60,000 nt of DNA from Tubiluchus corallicola (lineage: Eukaryota > Priapulida > Priapulimorpha > Priapulimorphida > Tubiluchidae): positions 64,001 to 124,000 of the forward strand of contig JAQGDQ010000186.1 of the NCBI GenBank assembly GCA_030141605.1, written 5' to 3'. The first letter of the stretch is position 1, and each line of letters starts with the position of its first letter. The notes beneath the pieces are model-generated. The model was not told the DNA's origin and ran no database searches. It saw only the letters and a program-made list of their open reading frames with translations. The translations under genes and the position numbers were made by a program. Shown in pieces: positions 41,870-53,419 of the stretch.

Positions 41870-42018
41870 ATTACTAATTTCTGAAGACTTAAGAGATTCT
41901 GATGTGTCTACCATGAGCAGAAAAAGAAAAGTACCAGATTTGTACAACAAAAATTGTAAAAAGGTCTGTGGCTCTCCCAGAAACTGTCATTCTGTTCCAG
42001 GAAAAGATGACGAAACTG
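41870..42018 (+). CDS. STK19: STK19 exon with start codon
   Basis: The acceptor acctttcag precedes 41870 and the ATG is at 41913. The donor is ACTG/gtaaag, phase 1. The frame is open back to the acceptor (PLLISEDLRDSDVST), so an upstream start is possible. The ATG is preferred because MSRKRKVPD aligns with the start of vertebrate STK19 (MNRKRK...). The exon encodes a basic, Cys-containing, probably disordered N-terminus. Confidence 0.85.
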
Positions 42019-44784
42019 GTAAAGTGTCATTATCATTTAATTCAGCTGCAAGTGTGCCATTATAGGCAAAAATTTTAAATACACTACTTCAGCAAGACAT
42101 GTGATTTTAAACTATGTTTGTATAGTTACTTTACTTTGTATAAATTAATCCAGTAATAGGTCTATATCTATATTTATACATGCACACACAGTTTGTCAGT
42201 AGTGGACTCCATACCGGCCCCTTTGAAACATCAAGCGTCATGCTAATATTAAGCTATAATCAAATCTGGGACATGGTATGTAATGTCTAATGTGGTATGT
42301 CGTACTATTAATACAGAGCTTACTTGTGGTAATCTTGAATGGGTCTCACCCAGTGGTGTAGCTACCGGAGTGGCAGTCCACTCTCGATAGCACTTTGATC
42401 AAGTGCACTGAAAAAGGTGGTTCTTTCAGAACAGTAGAAATTTGTTAAACTTACGTAATGTGTGTACAGAAGGCAAATATTATTGTGTAACGTATGCGTT
42501 GACAATTCTTATAAGCGTAATGATGTATAAGTGTCACAATTTGCTCGACTGCCGTAGTAGGCATAACGTTTACATTTTCATTGTTTTAGAAATTGTTCAA
42601 GTTTGCGAATGAACTGTTCCATACCAGTGTGTGATTTACCTAACATTACATTAATTTATCAAACATAAAACATTCTTTGGCTTGTTTGTGTGGTTTTCCT
42701 AACAAAAGTCAAAATGCTTGATATAATTTACTTTCCACGAAAACACTACTTATAGCGCTTACTGTTGAAAACTTGTTATAAAAAAACGTTATAACTAATG
42801 ATTTAAGAGTCATTCCGTGAGAAAATCAGCAAAATAGTGGAAGGTGACAAATCACCGATTTTGTTCATATTCACAGGGTTTGATGGCCCCCTCAGATGTA
42901 CCCCACAGCCAAAATATTAGATATCAAAAATGAGCCGTTTCGGAGATAGGCTGCCATTTCGATTTTTTTCGGATTTTGGCGTAAAAAATTGCCCATTATT
43001 TCTCACGTTATTACAGACAGTAAATGAGCGATCCAGCACTAGTTAATTGGTGATATATATAGTAGGGGTCTTACCCTACCGTACCATTATCGTTGCCAAA
43101 TTGAACCTCCTTTTTAGTTGGTGTCATCAGCTTGCAAAAGATACGTGTCTGCTGCTGCTGAATTTAGACGCCATTTAGAAATCCCCGTAACTCCACTGGG
43201 GCGGGTATTGGGGGACTAATCAATATATTTTTATTTGCAGCTTGACTGGTCCTACAAATGCATGAAATAAAATTTTGGCCAGCGATCTCCCAAGTGTCCA
43301 GAATTTTTAGCCAAAGTTGCTCTTTTTTGCGATTTTCACAACCTTGACCTATATTTAGCTATTCGCTTTTGGATGACGGTGTTGCCATTAGAATCGATAC
43401 AAAGTGCAGCAACGTCAATGTTTATAGTAGTAATGGACTGGCTTTAGATGTCTGGGCACTCCTAGCAACCAGGCCCCTCATCAGGGGGGCACATTCCCTT
43501 CGAAGGGCCCCTGTGACGATTATAACATAGTGATTTTTATAATCTGTATAAAACACGGAATAGTTTCATGTACATAATAACAGTTTCGTGTACAAGTGCT
43601 CGGGCTATATACCTATGGCCCGTGGATCAATACGGGGGCCTCGGGAGGGCCCCACTGTCTTGACTGAAAAATAGACTTCAGTCAAATATGTTTAGTGTCG
43701 CTTTGCTAAACAAGATTCTAAAGTAAGGCGGACAAGGCGAGGCAAGGCACTATTTGTGAAATTGTGTTGAAACCGCCGCGAGCATCGAATATAACATGTT
43801 GCGAGTCAATTTTTAAAACGCGCACAGCTTTGTGTGGTCTTGTATTCAACAGGCGAATAGCTGTCAGTCCCTGATATTTTTCCTCAAATCAATTCGAGTT
43901 AATAGTTAGTTAGTTACTAATACCTTGGTGTGGCAACTTTGGCAGCTTCGACAACCAGACTTCTGCTTACTAACAACGGGCATTAACAAAAAAAACTGGT
44001 TAAGAAACGCAGCAAAGGCCAGTACGACCCTGCCTCGGCCGTTACATACTAATTCCGACTGTGCAACGTATGTTTCAAGCCATTCGCTCATATTGTATTT
44101 AACCACCAGGTTTCCACCGTCTCGTAAAGATATACGCATATACACCGACTACCATATTCAACTAAACTCTAACGAGAATCAGGGCGCTGACGCTTATAAT
44201 CGCAAATTTTCAAAATAACAAAAAGACAACAATAAATTCTTTACGTCCACGACTATTTTTTATTCGCCAATATTCAATGAAAAGTCGCTCTATAGTAAAT
44301 AATAATAAGCTAATAATTGATAATACATACAGTAAGCTGCTACTATGTGTTGCTATGGTAACCTCCTTATCAAAAGAGACACAGAGAGACAGAGAGAAAC
44401 ACAGAGAGACAGAGAGAGAGACACAGAGAGGCAGAGAGAGAGAGAGTTACAGAGAGACAGAGAGAGACACAGAGAGACAGAGAGAGAGAGAGACAGAGAG
44501 AGAGAGACAGAGAGAGACACAGAGAGACAGAGACAGAGAGAGTTACAGAGAGACACAGAGAGCCACATAGAGACAGAGAGAGACGGAAAGAGACAGAGAG
44601 AGACACAGATAGAGACAGAGAGAGACACAGAGAGACAGAGACAGAGAGAGTTACAGAGAGACAGAGAGAGACAGAGACAGAGAGAGACGGAAAGAGACAG
44701 AGAGATACACAGAGAGACGGAAAGAGACAGAGAGAGACACAGAGAGACAGAGAGAGAGAGACACAGATAGAGAGACAGAGAGAG

Positions 44785-44845
<61 letters not shown>

Positions 44846-47800
44846 GACACAGAGAGACAGAGACAGAGAGGCAGAAAGAGAGACAGTGAGAGACACGGAG
44901 AGACACAGAGAGACAGAGAGAGACACAGAGAGACACAGAGAGAGACAGAGAGAGACAGAAAGAGAGAGAGAGACACAGAGAGAGAGAGAGAGAGACAGAG
45001 AGAGAGACAGAGACAAGAGGCACAGAGAGACAGAGAGAGAGACACAGAGAGACACAGAGAGACAGAGAGAGACACAGAGAGAGAGAGAGAGACAGAGAGA
45101 GAGAGGCACAGAGAGACAGAGAGAGACACAGAGAGACAGAGAGAGAGAGAGAGAGACACAGAGACAGAGAGAGACACAGAGAGAGACAGAGAGAGAGAGA
45201 CAGAGTGAAACACAGAGAGACAAAGAGACAGGGAGAGACAGAGAGAGAGAGAGACATGGAGAGACAGAGAGAGACACAGAGAGCAGGCGAGAGACACAGA
45301 GAGACAGAGACAGGGAGAGACAAAGAGAGAGACAGAGACACAGAGAGACAGAAACGGTAATTTATCGTTTCTTTTTGAAATTTTCATTTTTTTATTCAGA
45401 ATTATGAATAATTCGTACTAATTTTTTCCGATTTAGGTCACATTCAAGATTGAATCTCGTCAATTTATGGACGAGCTGGCCAAAATTTTATTAATGATCT
45501 AAGTATGCCTGGTCAAGCTGTAAATAAACATATATTAATTATACTTCAAATACCCGCCCCAGTGGAGTTATGAGAATTTTAAAACAGGGTGTCATTCAGA
45601 CTGTAGCAGACACGCATCTTTCATGAGCTCATGATACCTACTGAAAGAGAATCTCAATTCATCAAACTCAATGTGGCAATAGGGCAAGACCCCTACTATA
45701 TATACCACCCAGCAACTAGTCCTGGATCATTCATTTACTGCCTGTAATGATGTGACAAATATAGGTCATTTTTTTACGTCAAAATGGCCAAAATTCGAAA
45801 AAAATCAAAATGGCGGCCTATCTCCGAAACGGCTCATTTTTGATGTCTAATATTTTGGCTGTGGGGTACATCTGAGGGGATCATCCAACCCTGTGAATAT
45901 GAACAAAATCGGTGATTTGTCACCTTCCACTATTTTTTGACTTTTGCATGGTTTTCTCGCGGAATGACTCTTAATATCTTCGTAATATTTACATACTACT
46001 AAGTCTTTCTTTTCTTTGTTTTCACAATTTTTACTCAAGACATGTTTAGTTTACTGTGAAGTATATTTATAAACTCATTGTTTCTTGTGTTAGTATTTGA
46101 AGAAGTTTCTGAGTAGGCATATTTATTTCTTCACAAACAAATTTTGTAGTGCTCTACAATAGGCTTATGACAAGTGCAACGTAACATCTAAAATCACAAG
46201 GGTGTTATTTTCTTTGGAAAGGGGAAGAACTCAAGTGTGCAGAAAAATTGAGAAAAATATTTGGCCAAGCAGCAGAGCTGCTTTATTGATGATACTGAAA
46301 TAAATGAATGTGTTTCTAAAAAAACCTCATGTGCCGGCCCGGTCGCCACTAATTCTAGCAATGTCACTGGTCTCACTTCAAATAGAATACCCCAAAATGA
46401 ACACAGAAACAAAAAATTACAATTTTGGAGTACCTGTTTGTATTTCCATGTGTATTTTAGGTTGGTGTACGAGTAGCACCAGTACTGCTTTGGAGTACCT
46501 GCATGGATTGTTTCCAGTAGAGAAATTTGATAATAGGTTGCCACCTATTATTTTGAAACATCAACTTTATAGTCTTTCAACTAATAGAACAAAGGTGGAT
46601 CAGTACTTGGTATGTACATTAGAGAATGTATGTCATTAACATATAGCGGCTTGAATGTAATTGAGTTGTTGTCATGGTGCCACAATAGTTTTTTTCTCTT
46701 GTGTATCACTGGTGTCTTGGCTGACAGCACACCACAAATAGTACTTATCGGCTAATCCCCTATCGGCAAGCATTATACTTTCGGAATCGCATAATTTTGT
46801 TCATTAAGAACTTTTGTTTATGCTCTATGTTGTTGTAATGTAACATTCATTAATTTTTTGTACTTCAGCAGTCTTCGTATGTTGACAAAACTAGCTGTAA
46901 AATGCAAAGATGTCTTTGTAGGAGTTTTCCCAATTTGCACAATAATTGTTCAAAATTTTAGGTAGTACACGTTCTTAGTTAATTTGTGTTTATTGTAAAA
47001 TGTTTGCTCTAACCTTGCTTGCTGCTAATATCTGCTAAAAATTCGACTAATTTTTAGAATGTGATATTAAAAAAGAATGAAGTGCGTCTGTTCAAGGTTG
47101 GGTCCATTCCAGATGAGTTTTGTTTAGTGTATTCTCAGGAATATAAAGAGCACGTGGAGACGTTTACATCGAATCTCTGTGATATCCCAAAAGGAACTAT
47201 TGGTAATTACTTAGATACGCAAGCATTCAGTAGTGTAGTATTGTAACTTTTAGAATTTCTTACAATAAGGATTTAGTCTTATTTCAAATTCACCGCTTTC
47301 AGGACAAGACCAGGACTTCCTGATTAATGTGTGCATAATTTCTGTTTCCGTTTGTCAGTGAACACTGCGCATGTTAACAAAACTCACGGTGCTCCTTCCT
47401 CTATTTTTAGTTGCTGTTTGTGAACAATGGAAGTAGTAATCTTTAGAAGCCATATCTCTGTCGAAATTTCAACACGACTGTGATCGAAAAATAATAACAG
47501 TGGTGGTATTAGCTTGGAATAATACAGTAGAATCTGCTTAATAAATCCACATATAATAAATCCAGCCACTTATTGTGGCCTTTATTGCTGGAACAGAACT
47601 GTACAATATACTAGCTTGGTAAAATCTGCCATTTACTAAATCCAAACTTCACTTTATACATCCACCTTGCACACTGTGAAGACAACAAAATTGTGACGTG
47701 AGACTACACGATTGCCCCACATTTTCACTTGAGCTAGATCAGTCTCTTTGTTCTAAGAATGTTTTACACCTTTGCATTTTTTTCACTTAATGACCCTCAA

Positions 47801-50800
47801 CAACAAGACAGCGGTGACGATGATGACGAACCAGAAATTACTATATCAGCTGTTGAAATGGCATTTGAGCACACACATTGAAAACATTGCACCATGGACT
47901 GAAGAACAGTGACTGTTCAAACATGTGACACTTCACAGAACTGAAGCAAGGCATTCAATGCATCTTCGAAAAAATCTGCTAAAAAAATCAAGTAAAACAC
48001 ACTAGTTCTTGCTGATAGACATTTGTGTGCAAGAATGTTAATAACTCAAATAAATGAATGCTGAATCATCGTTGATATTAAAGTAATATGTATTGCACCT
48101 TTTCACTTGCCAAACAGTTTATCAAGGGTAATAGCATCACAGATAAACAATACATACTTTATGCCAGTTGCTTAATCATACGAGCACTAATAAATTATTG
48201 CACTTTACTTAAAAACTTTTTGCAAGCCATTGGGTGAACGTTAAGAGAATTGGCTTTATAAATAAACAATACGTGCTGTGTAAACATAGAAAACGTTACT
48301 TAACAGATCTCTTTGTTTTATAGATTCCATTTAATATATCCATTTAGCCACCAAAGTGGATTTATTAAGTGGTGTACACTGTATTATGAGAAAAAGTTCA
48401 ATAGAAAGCACAGGCTTTGATTCTTTTGGGTGTGTCACATTTTGTGGGGGGCGAAAACAATACGGCGTGTATCACAATTTAGTGAAAGAACAGCGACTAA
48501 ATGCAGAAAATCAAACTATCAAAAAATTAAATGAAAGAAATATTTGTGTATTTGTCCTGATCAGCTGAAAACCTCACCTGATCAGGAAGCTATACAGCAA
48601 AAATGGGTCACCAGAAGCTTGAAAATTCACTACACCCCCTAGGCAACAGCAGTTTTCCACTTGTATATTGCAATGTGATGCATATTCGGATGATAGCAAT
48701 CTTGTTCGAGTGAATATGGATCTCCCACAATGTATTACGGATTGTACATTGTGCATTGTGTATAAATACAAACTGTTGTATAGGTATTATATTTTTTCCG
48801 CATCACTGTATTACATGCACATAGAGTCGTATTTTAAAGGAAAAACCAATGTTTAACAATGTTCATTGTATTTTAATGCACTTAAAAATATTGAAATTAC
48901 CATAATAATATGCTCACACGTGCACAAAAGGCCTTGCTTAAAAATGCAAAAGAAATTTAAATCATTCTTGTCTCCATTCAAACAAATATTGTTACTGGCA
49001 TATTTGAAAAAAATTACATGAGCTGGTGGGACAGCACAAAGGTATGCTTAACATATGCGTAATCTTCTGCAATTCACTCAGAAACTCTGCTATTCTAGCT
49101 GACTAAATTATTGCAACTGTTTTTATTATATAGTGGGTAACAGGATTCATCAAAAATAAAAAAATAGTATAATAATCTCTCATGTAATGTTTTGAATGCT
49201 TGTAGTTGATAACAGCAAGTGTAGCTACAAAAGAAGTTCGTCAAGCCCCTGGCTTGATAAGTGTTTAATTGCGTGGTAACCAGTTGAGTTCATTTTTTGT
49301 TAAAAGTTAGCTTGCCAAGCTTGAAGTGATAGCAATTTTAAATTGATTTTACTAATTACGTATCACAGTTTTGTTGCTGAAATTGTCTAACATTTTCCTC
49401 AAGCTCATCTTCCCGAGAGGCTTGGCTTTTGCTCTATGAATTAATTTTTTTATTATAGATATATAGTAATATAATAATAGTGCCTAATGTATAATGCAAT
49501 AATACTTATATATTATAATGAAATGTTATAATCCAAAAATACATGCAAGCATACCTAAATTGTTAAAATGCAAACTTTCACCTTTTAAAAATACAACAGT
49601 GATATTATGTGAGTAATGTTTTGAGCTAGTTACGAAACATGAAAACGATGTGAAATATATAGATTCAGGAAAAGTCGTACTATTCTGCGATGCAGTAATG
49701 GAAAGTGCTTGCAAGTTTTATGTTTTATTAATACACCTGGCTTTTGAGATCTCACTGAAAACTGTTAGAAATTTAGCACACAAAAAGTAAAAGGTGTGAT
49801 TATTAATAATAAAATGAAGTATTCATAGTATTAATACTTTATGTACTAATATTAGTATTATGAATTTTGCATTTCAGATAAGTTCTTAGAAAATGTGATA
49901 GCTGTATGTGATGGCATTAGTCTGACAAAGAGTGAAATGACAACTGACTTTAAATTCACTGAAAATGAAATAAAGTAGGTTAAATGGAATTGCTGCATTT
50001 TTGACTTTTGTTTCAAGTGCGGCACTTGGTCCAAAGTACCTGACTAATGAATTTTTAGAACGTAGATAAAAATGGCACAAATGGAAAAGTGGGTAAAATG
50101 GCACATATGTTATTTTCATGCAATTGATTTCTATTGAAAAAAACTAGAATGTGTTCAGTAGGAAGCAGATCTCTACCAAAGCTGAACAGTCCCAAACTTA
50201 TTCGTCAGACTCTTTTGATTAAAAAAATTAACACGAAGACAAACAAGCAAACGTACAAAAATGTACCTGTACTGGTATTATATAGACTGTAAAAGATTCT
50301 CAAATTATTTGCTAAATGTGTCATTTTTCCTGTGTCATTTTTTAGCTACTTTTCCGTTTGTGCCATTTTTTCTTGTGCCGTTTTTACTGTGTACCAAATT
50401 TTTCACATTTCATTTGTGTCCATAGAAGAAATATTTTACTTTATTAACTATCTACTACAGCAACTAGCTCATTAATAAATTTCACATAAACTTTTTAATT
50501 AAGCTTTTCTTTTTTATTGAAAGATTGTATAACTATTCCTGCAGTCTCTTTATATGTCAGTGCAATGTAATACGATTTTTACTGGCTGGCTATGGAAATT
50601 GTCATCAAAAGCTATTAATTTCCCAAACAACCTTTTTCTTTTTTGGCGATTTTTATTGGCATACCTATGTTATGTGCCATTTTAATCATAATAAACGAAC
50701 AGCCATTGTTCCACATTTTATAACAACGGGACTGATAATGTCGATAGGTAAGTTAGTGCACTCTGACTCCGAGTCTGTAGCTCACTTGGCTGGTGATTTA

Positions 50801-52384
50801 AGTTTTGTAACTCAGTTCAAACTTTCTGCACAATTTTCACTTAATAACATGAAGTGTTACATCACTGCCTACTTAGTCCGCCCGATCAAAGACACTTATC
50901 CTAGTGCTTTAGACACTACTATCGTTTTTAGTTTGTCATTATGATGTGTAAACATTTTCCAGAGATTTAGTAAAATCTGGAGTACTTAGTGTTAGAGATG
51001 TGGGTAGTTGGTGGATATCCATTCCCGATGCTGGTTTATTTATGAAGAGCTTCATGACTGGCAGAAAAGCTGTGCTGCTGATGATACGCAAGTGTAAATA
51101 CAAAGAAATTTTACAAAAGGTACAAGAAAATGGTGTAATGCTTTTTTAATTTGTCATACAAGGCTTTGCTGGTCTGTTTAATTGGTAGTTTGCTGCTGCC
51201 AAATAGTTTGCCTGCTAGGGAAAACTATTGCAATGTTGCAGCTTCGTAAGCATTAGTAAGTGGCATTAGGTAGTGTTTATTGGTATGAAATGATATGCCA
51301 TTTCATATCATTTATAGTGTAGTTATTATATTCAACAAACTTACATTATTGAACTTATTGTGTATTACTAATAAATATTCCTCTGTCGGTAATTTTCCAT
51401 CATTCAGCTTCTTACTTTTGTATTATTAGGAATTAGAAGCCAGAAAACTTCCAAAAGCTGCAAAGCTTGGAATAATATATCATATACACGACATTATCGG
51501 TGCTGATTTAGTATCCTGGTAAGTTCAGATTGCCACATCATAATAATGTAACTTGTGAAATATAAAGAAGACTCCAGTTTTGCTTGCTGCTGGAACTAGT
51601 ATGGGATTATTATTGTACTGTATTTTGATTCATGGTTTAATTTTTGTACCAAAAAACCTTGAGTGGTAAATTTATTGAGTCTCCTACAGACAAGCATATA
51701 AGTTTTTCTACTGTTCTAAAACGCACAGAATGCTTTAGGAGTGCGAGTGTACTAATACTGGTATGTAATGAAGAATTTTGCTTGACTGAGAATTCAGTTT
51801 ATTACTAATAACTTGGATCAGCCCGAGGGTGTATCTAGACTTGTACTTTTCTGTACAGGTGGTGGACCAGTGTTGGTGGTCCCTTATAAGCGTGTACCTT
51901 ATACCCGAGGTTGACTGTATATCATTTACAGATTTTTATGAACATGTTAGTGCAATGATTACAGAGCCTTCATTAATAATAATACGATATTTTTCATTTG
52001 CCATTGCAATTTAATTACATTAACATAATGAATATCTTTGGTGTTAAAATTTGTTACAAGACATATTAAAACTCTGCTAAAGGTAAATTTGTATAGTACT
52101 AAGTTAATAGAGGTATGTGCAATGCAGTGTTCAATTGTTTCTTAACAACTTGTCAAAGTACTATGTAACCTACTTTTCTTTGGTATTATGCTTTATAATT
52201 AAGTGGTAATTTATGTGGGTTTGTAAGAAATTAAGAAGTTTCAATCTCATTTGTTGACATTAGGTTATTATGAGATGCACTCATTCTTGTAATGTGATGA
52301 ATGTCTTTGTTTACCCATTTCAAAGATTATTCTGTTTTTAGCATTGAAACTACATCAGGACGACTACTGAGGTTAAACAACTAA
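41870..52384 (+). CDS. STK19: STK19 orthologue (complete coding sequence, seven exons)
   Basis: The coding exons 41913-42018, 46461-46609, 47058-47202, 49878-49974, 50963-51119, 51430-51518 and 52342-52384 all join in phase to 261 residues (human STK19: 254). Diagnostic blocks are the start MSRKRKVPD, FDNRLPPIILKHQLYSL (about 58-74), GVLSVRDVGSWWISIPDAG (about 172-190), KLGIIYHIHDIIGADLVSC and the end TTSGRLLRL. The protein is built of winged-helix domains. Despite its name it is now regarded as a DNA-binding factor that helps couple stalled RNA polymerase II to TFIIH in transcription-coupled nucleotide excision repair, and it acts in the nucleus; the basic MSRKRK start fits this. A splice acceptor at 41869 implies an upstream 5'UTR exon. 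It is tail to tail with YARS2. Confidence 0.95.
42355..42802 (+). repeat. Dispersed repeat copy (GTAGCTA family), interrupted by the TTAA element
   Basis: Related to 6165-6345 through cagtggtgtagctacc at the left and aaaacactacttatagcgc near 42738. The TTAA-flanked element follows directly, so it may have inserted into this older repeat. Confidence 0.4.
42807..45970. mobile_element. 3.2-kb non-autonomous element, TTAA-flanked, ~0.5-kb terminal inverted repeats
   Basis: The left end is TTAA (42803-42806) then gagtcattccgtgagaaaat. The right end is the inverse, ctcgcggaatgactc, then TTAA (45971-45974). The inverted repeats run about 42807-43285 and 45473-45970, with many substitutions and small gaps, so the element is not recent. 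TTAA target duplication is typical of piggyBac and Kolobok transposons. No transposase frame was recognised. The interior holds a ~1-kb purine satellite and an unexplained CpG-rich segment. It sits in the first coding intron of STK19. Confidence 0.8.
44375..45353 (+). repeat. ~1-kb purine satellite (GAGA/CAGAGA)n
   Basis: Irregular array of gagaca, cagagaga and gaga units inside the TTAA element. The very long Ser/Leu/Val frames on the minus strand and Arg/Glu/Thr frames on the plus strand are repeat artefacts. Confidence 0.97.
46461..46609 (+). CDS. STK19: STK19 exon 2
   Basis: The acceptor is tgtattttag and the donor TTG/gtatgt; entry phase 1, exit phase 0. It contains LHGLFPVEKFDNRLPPIIL and HQLYSLSTNRTKVDQYL, matching the first winged-helix block of STK19 (LFPRGLFEDALPPIVLRSQV in human). 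Confidence 0.95.
47058..47202 (+). CDS. STK19: STK19 exon 3
   Basis: The acceptor is aatttttag and the donor ATTG/gtaatt, phase 0 to 1. It begins NVILKKNEVRLFKVGS and contains FCLVYSQEYKEHVETF, matching 'lqeqGEIRivqLg...gIiFtEDYrtrV' of STK19. Confidence 0.9.
47525..48381 (+). mobile_element. Decayed pogo/Tigger-like transposon
   Basis: The left end cagtagaatctgcttaataa and the right end ttattaagtggtgtacactg are imperfect inverses sharing CTTAATAAATCCAC. TA dinucleotides flank both ends (47523-47524 and 48382-48383), as for Tc1/mariner elements. At 47796-48000 the plus strand reads as the acidic tail of a pogo-type transposase (DSGDDDDEPEITISAVEMAF), followed by stops and frame breaks. It lies in STK19 intron 3. 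Confidence 0.75.
49878..49974 (+). CDS. STK19: STK19 exon 4
   Basis: The acceptor is tgcatttcag and the donor AA/gtaggt; phase 1 to 2. It encodes KFLENVIAVCDGISLTKSEM and KFTENEI, the linker and helix preceding the conserved SWW block (human KFLASVLPACGDLS). Confidence 0.9.
50963..51119 (+). CDS. STK19: STK19 exon 5
   Basis: The acceptor is attttccag and the donor AAG/gtacaa; phase 2 to 0. It contains DLVKSGVLSVRDVGSWWISI and RKAVLLMIRKCKYKEIL, the most conserved winged-helix block of STK19 (human VNAGVLTVRDAGSWWLAVP). The Arg/Lys-rich helix is the likely DNA-contact surface (inference). Confidence 0.96.
51430..51518 (+). CDS. STK19: STK19 exon 6
   Basis: The acceptor is tattattag and the donor CTG/gtaagt; phase 0 to 2. 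It encodes ELEARKLPKAAKLGIIYHIH followed by DIIGADLVS, matching human VVRLGLTYHVHDLIGAQLVDC. Confidence 0.95.
52342..52384 (+). CDS. STK19: STK19 exon 7 (last)
   Basis: The acceptor is ctgtttttag, entered in phase 2. It encodes IETTSGRLLRLNN and TAA, aligning with human ISTTSGTLLRLPET. The short last exon is confirmed by frame and by the conserved C-terminus. Confidence 0.93.
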
Positions 52385-53378
52385 TCACTCCAAAAGCTCT
52401 TAAGGCTTCTCATTTTCAACTTCTCCGAGACGAAGCTTAAAGCTGCAATTATTAATTTTTTAACATTTTGTCAATATTCTATTGTTTATCTTTATTTATT
52501 TGTGGGCTGGGAAATTTAAGAATTCGATGAATTAGCAAAATTCTTGAATTTTTATTACTAAGTGCTATAGTATTACTAGCATTAATTCTAGTATTATCTC
52601 AGGAAATCTCATTTTTTCCATAAACTTTTTGCTTGTTGGTAAGGCACTTATATATATATATTACTATATCATTGTTTTGCTTCCCGAATTACCACATACA
52701 CCTTATGTGTTATAATTTGTTATCTCAGGAATTACATTTATTAAATCGCAACCAAGTTAAAAACATATTTTGTTAAATATTCAACTATTTTATTCAATTA
52801 GTTGTCAGTGGTGATTAGATCTAATGCTAGATCACACTTCACTGCAAATGATATTGTTTGTGTTTCCTGCTGATGAAATCAATTTGAATATTACATTGTG
52901 AAGGCAGCAGTAATATTTTCTAATGAATGGTCATTAAAGCAGTTACTGAGAAATGCGTTTGTGTATGGGTGATGAATGCGTAATACTTGATCATTCTGTA
53001 CAACAGTACACATATTATAATATCATCAGCTCCATGCTAAAAAAATTACAGAAATCTCTCAAAATTTACGTGTGATTCATCTAGTAATTAGTTCGTTTTC
53101 ATGGTTTAACATAACCTAATATGCTGTATTTTTAAGTTTATAAGAATAAAAACAAATGTCTTTACATTATTTATGTCTTTACATTCAGGCTTGTAGGACT
53201 TTATTTTTATATCCTGGGAAGGTGCCCTATTTTGAGTCACTACTTTTAAATAGACACAAAATATTTTATTCCTCAGCACTTTGAAATTCTCTTTCTGGCA
53301 AAAATATCTTCCGAAAGTTATGTCACCATTAATTACTCTATGATGTTCCACAATGTTCATGCAGAAAACCAGCAGAGA
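52385..53378. other. Intergenic region between convergent STK19 and YARS2
   Basis: About 1 kb separates the two stop codons. An ATTAAA at 52740-52745 could serve STK19. An AATAAA on the minus strand at 53265-53270 could serve YARS2. A short (TA)n run lies at about 52649-52660. The two 3'UTRs could be close to overlapping. Confidence 0.5.
53265..53270 (-). terminator. Candidate YARS2 polyadenylation signal
   Basis: AATAAA on the minus strand, about 110 bases beyond the YARS2 stop codon. A second copy is at 53200-53205. Confidence 0.4.
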
Positions 53379-53419
53379 TCACAGGTTGAACCACTGAGTC
53401 ACATAGAAATTCTTTTTAC
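53379..53419 (-). CDS. YARS2: YARS2 last exon
   Basis: The acceptor is aattttcag, entered in phase 1. It encodes (G)[12 protein letters not shown] and TGA, the last strand of the S4 domain (human ends GKRNFYIIKWLQL). The 41-bp size is supported by exact phase and by this conserved ending. Confidence 0.9.

Noticed and set aside
44353-45407. Very long Ser/Leu/Val-rich (minus) and Arg/Glu-rich (plus) open frames
   Set aside because: They are translations of the GAGA/CAGAGA satellite in several frames, with no start context or splice support.
46261-46476. Asn/Ser-rich plus-strand open frame just before STK19 exon 2
   Set aside because: Its texture is protein-like, but it is out of frame with exon 2 and the first-exon donor already joins exon 2 in phase 1. 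An alternative exon cannot be fully excluded.
50525-50944. 139-codon plus-strand open frame inside STK19 intron 4
   Set aside because: No recognisable domain and not in phase as an extra STK19 exon; STK19 exons 4 and 5 already join exactly.
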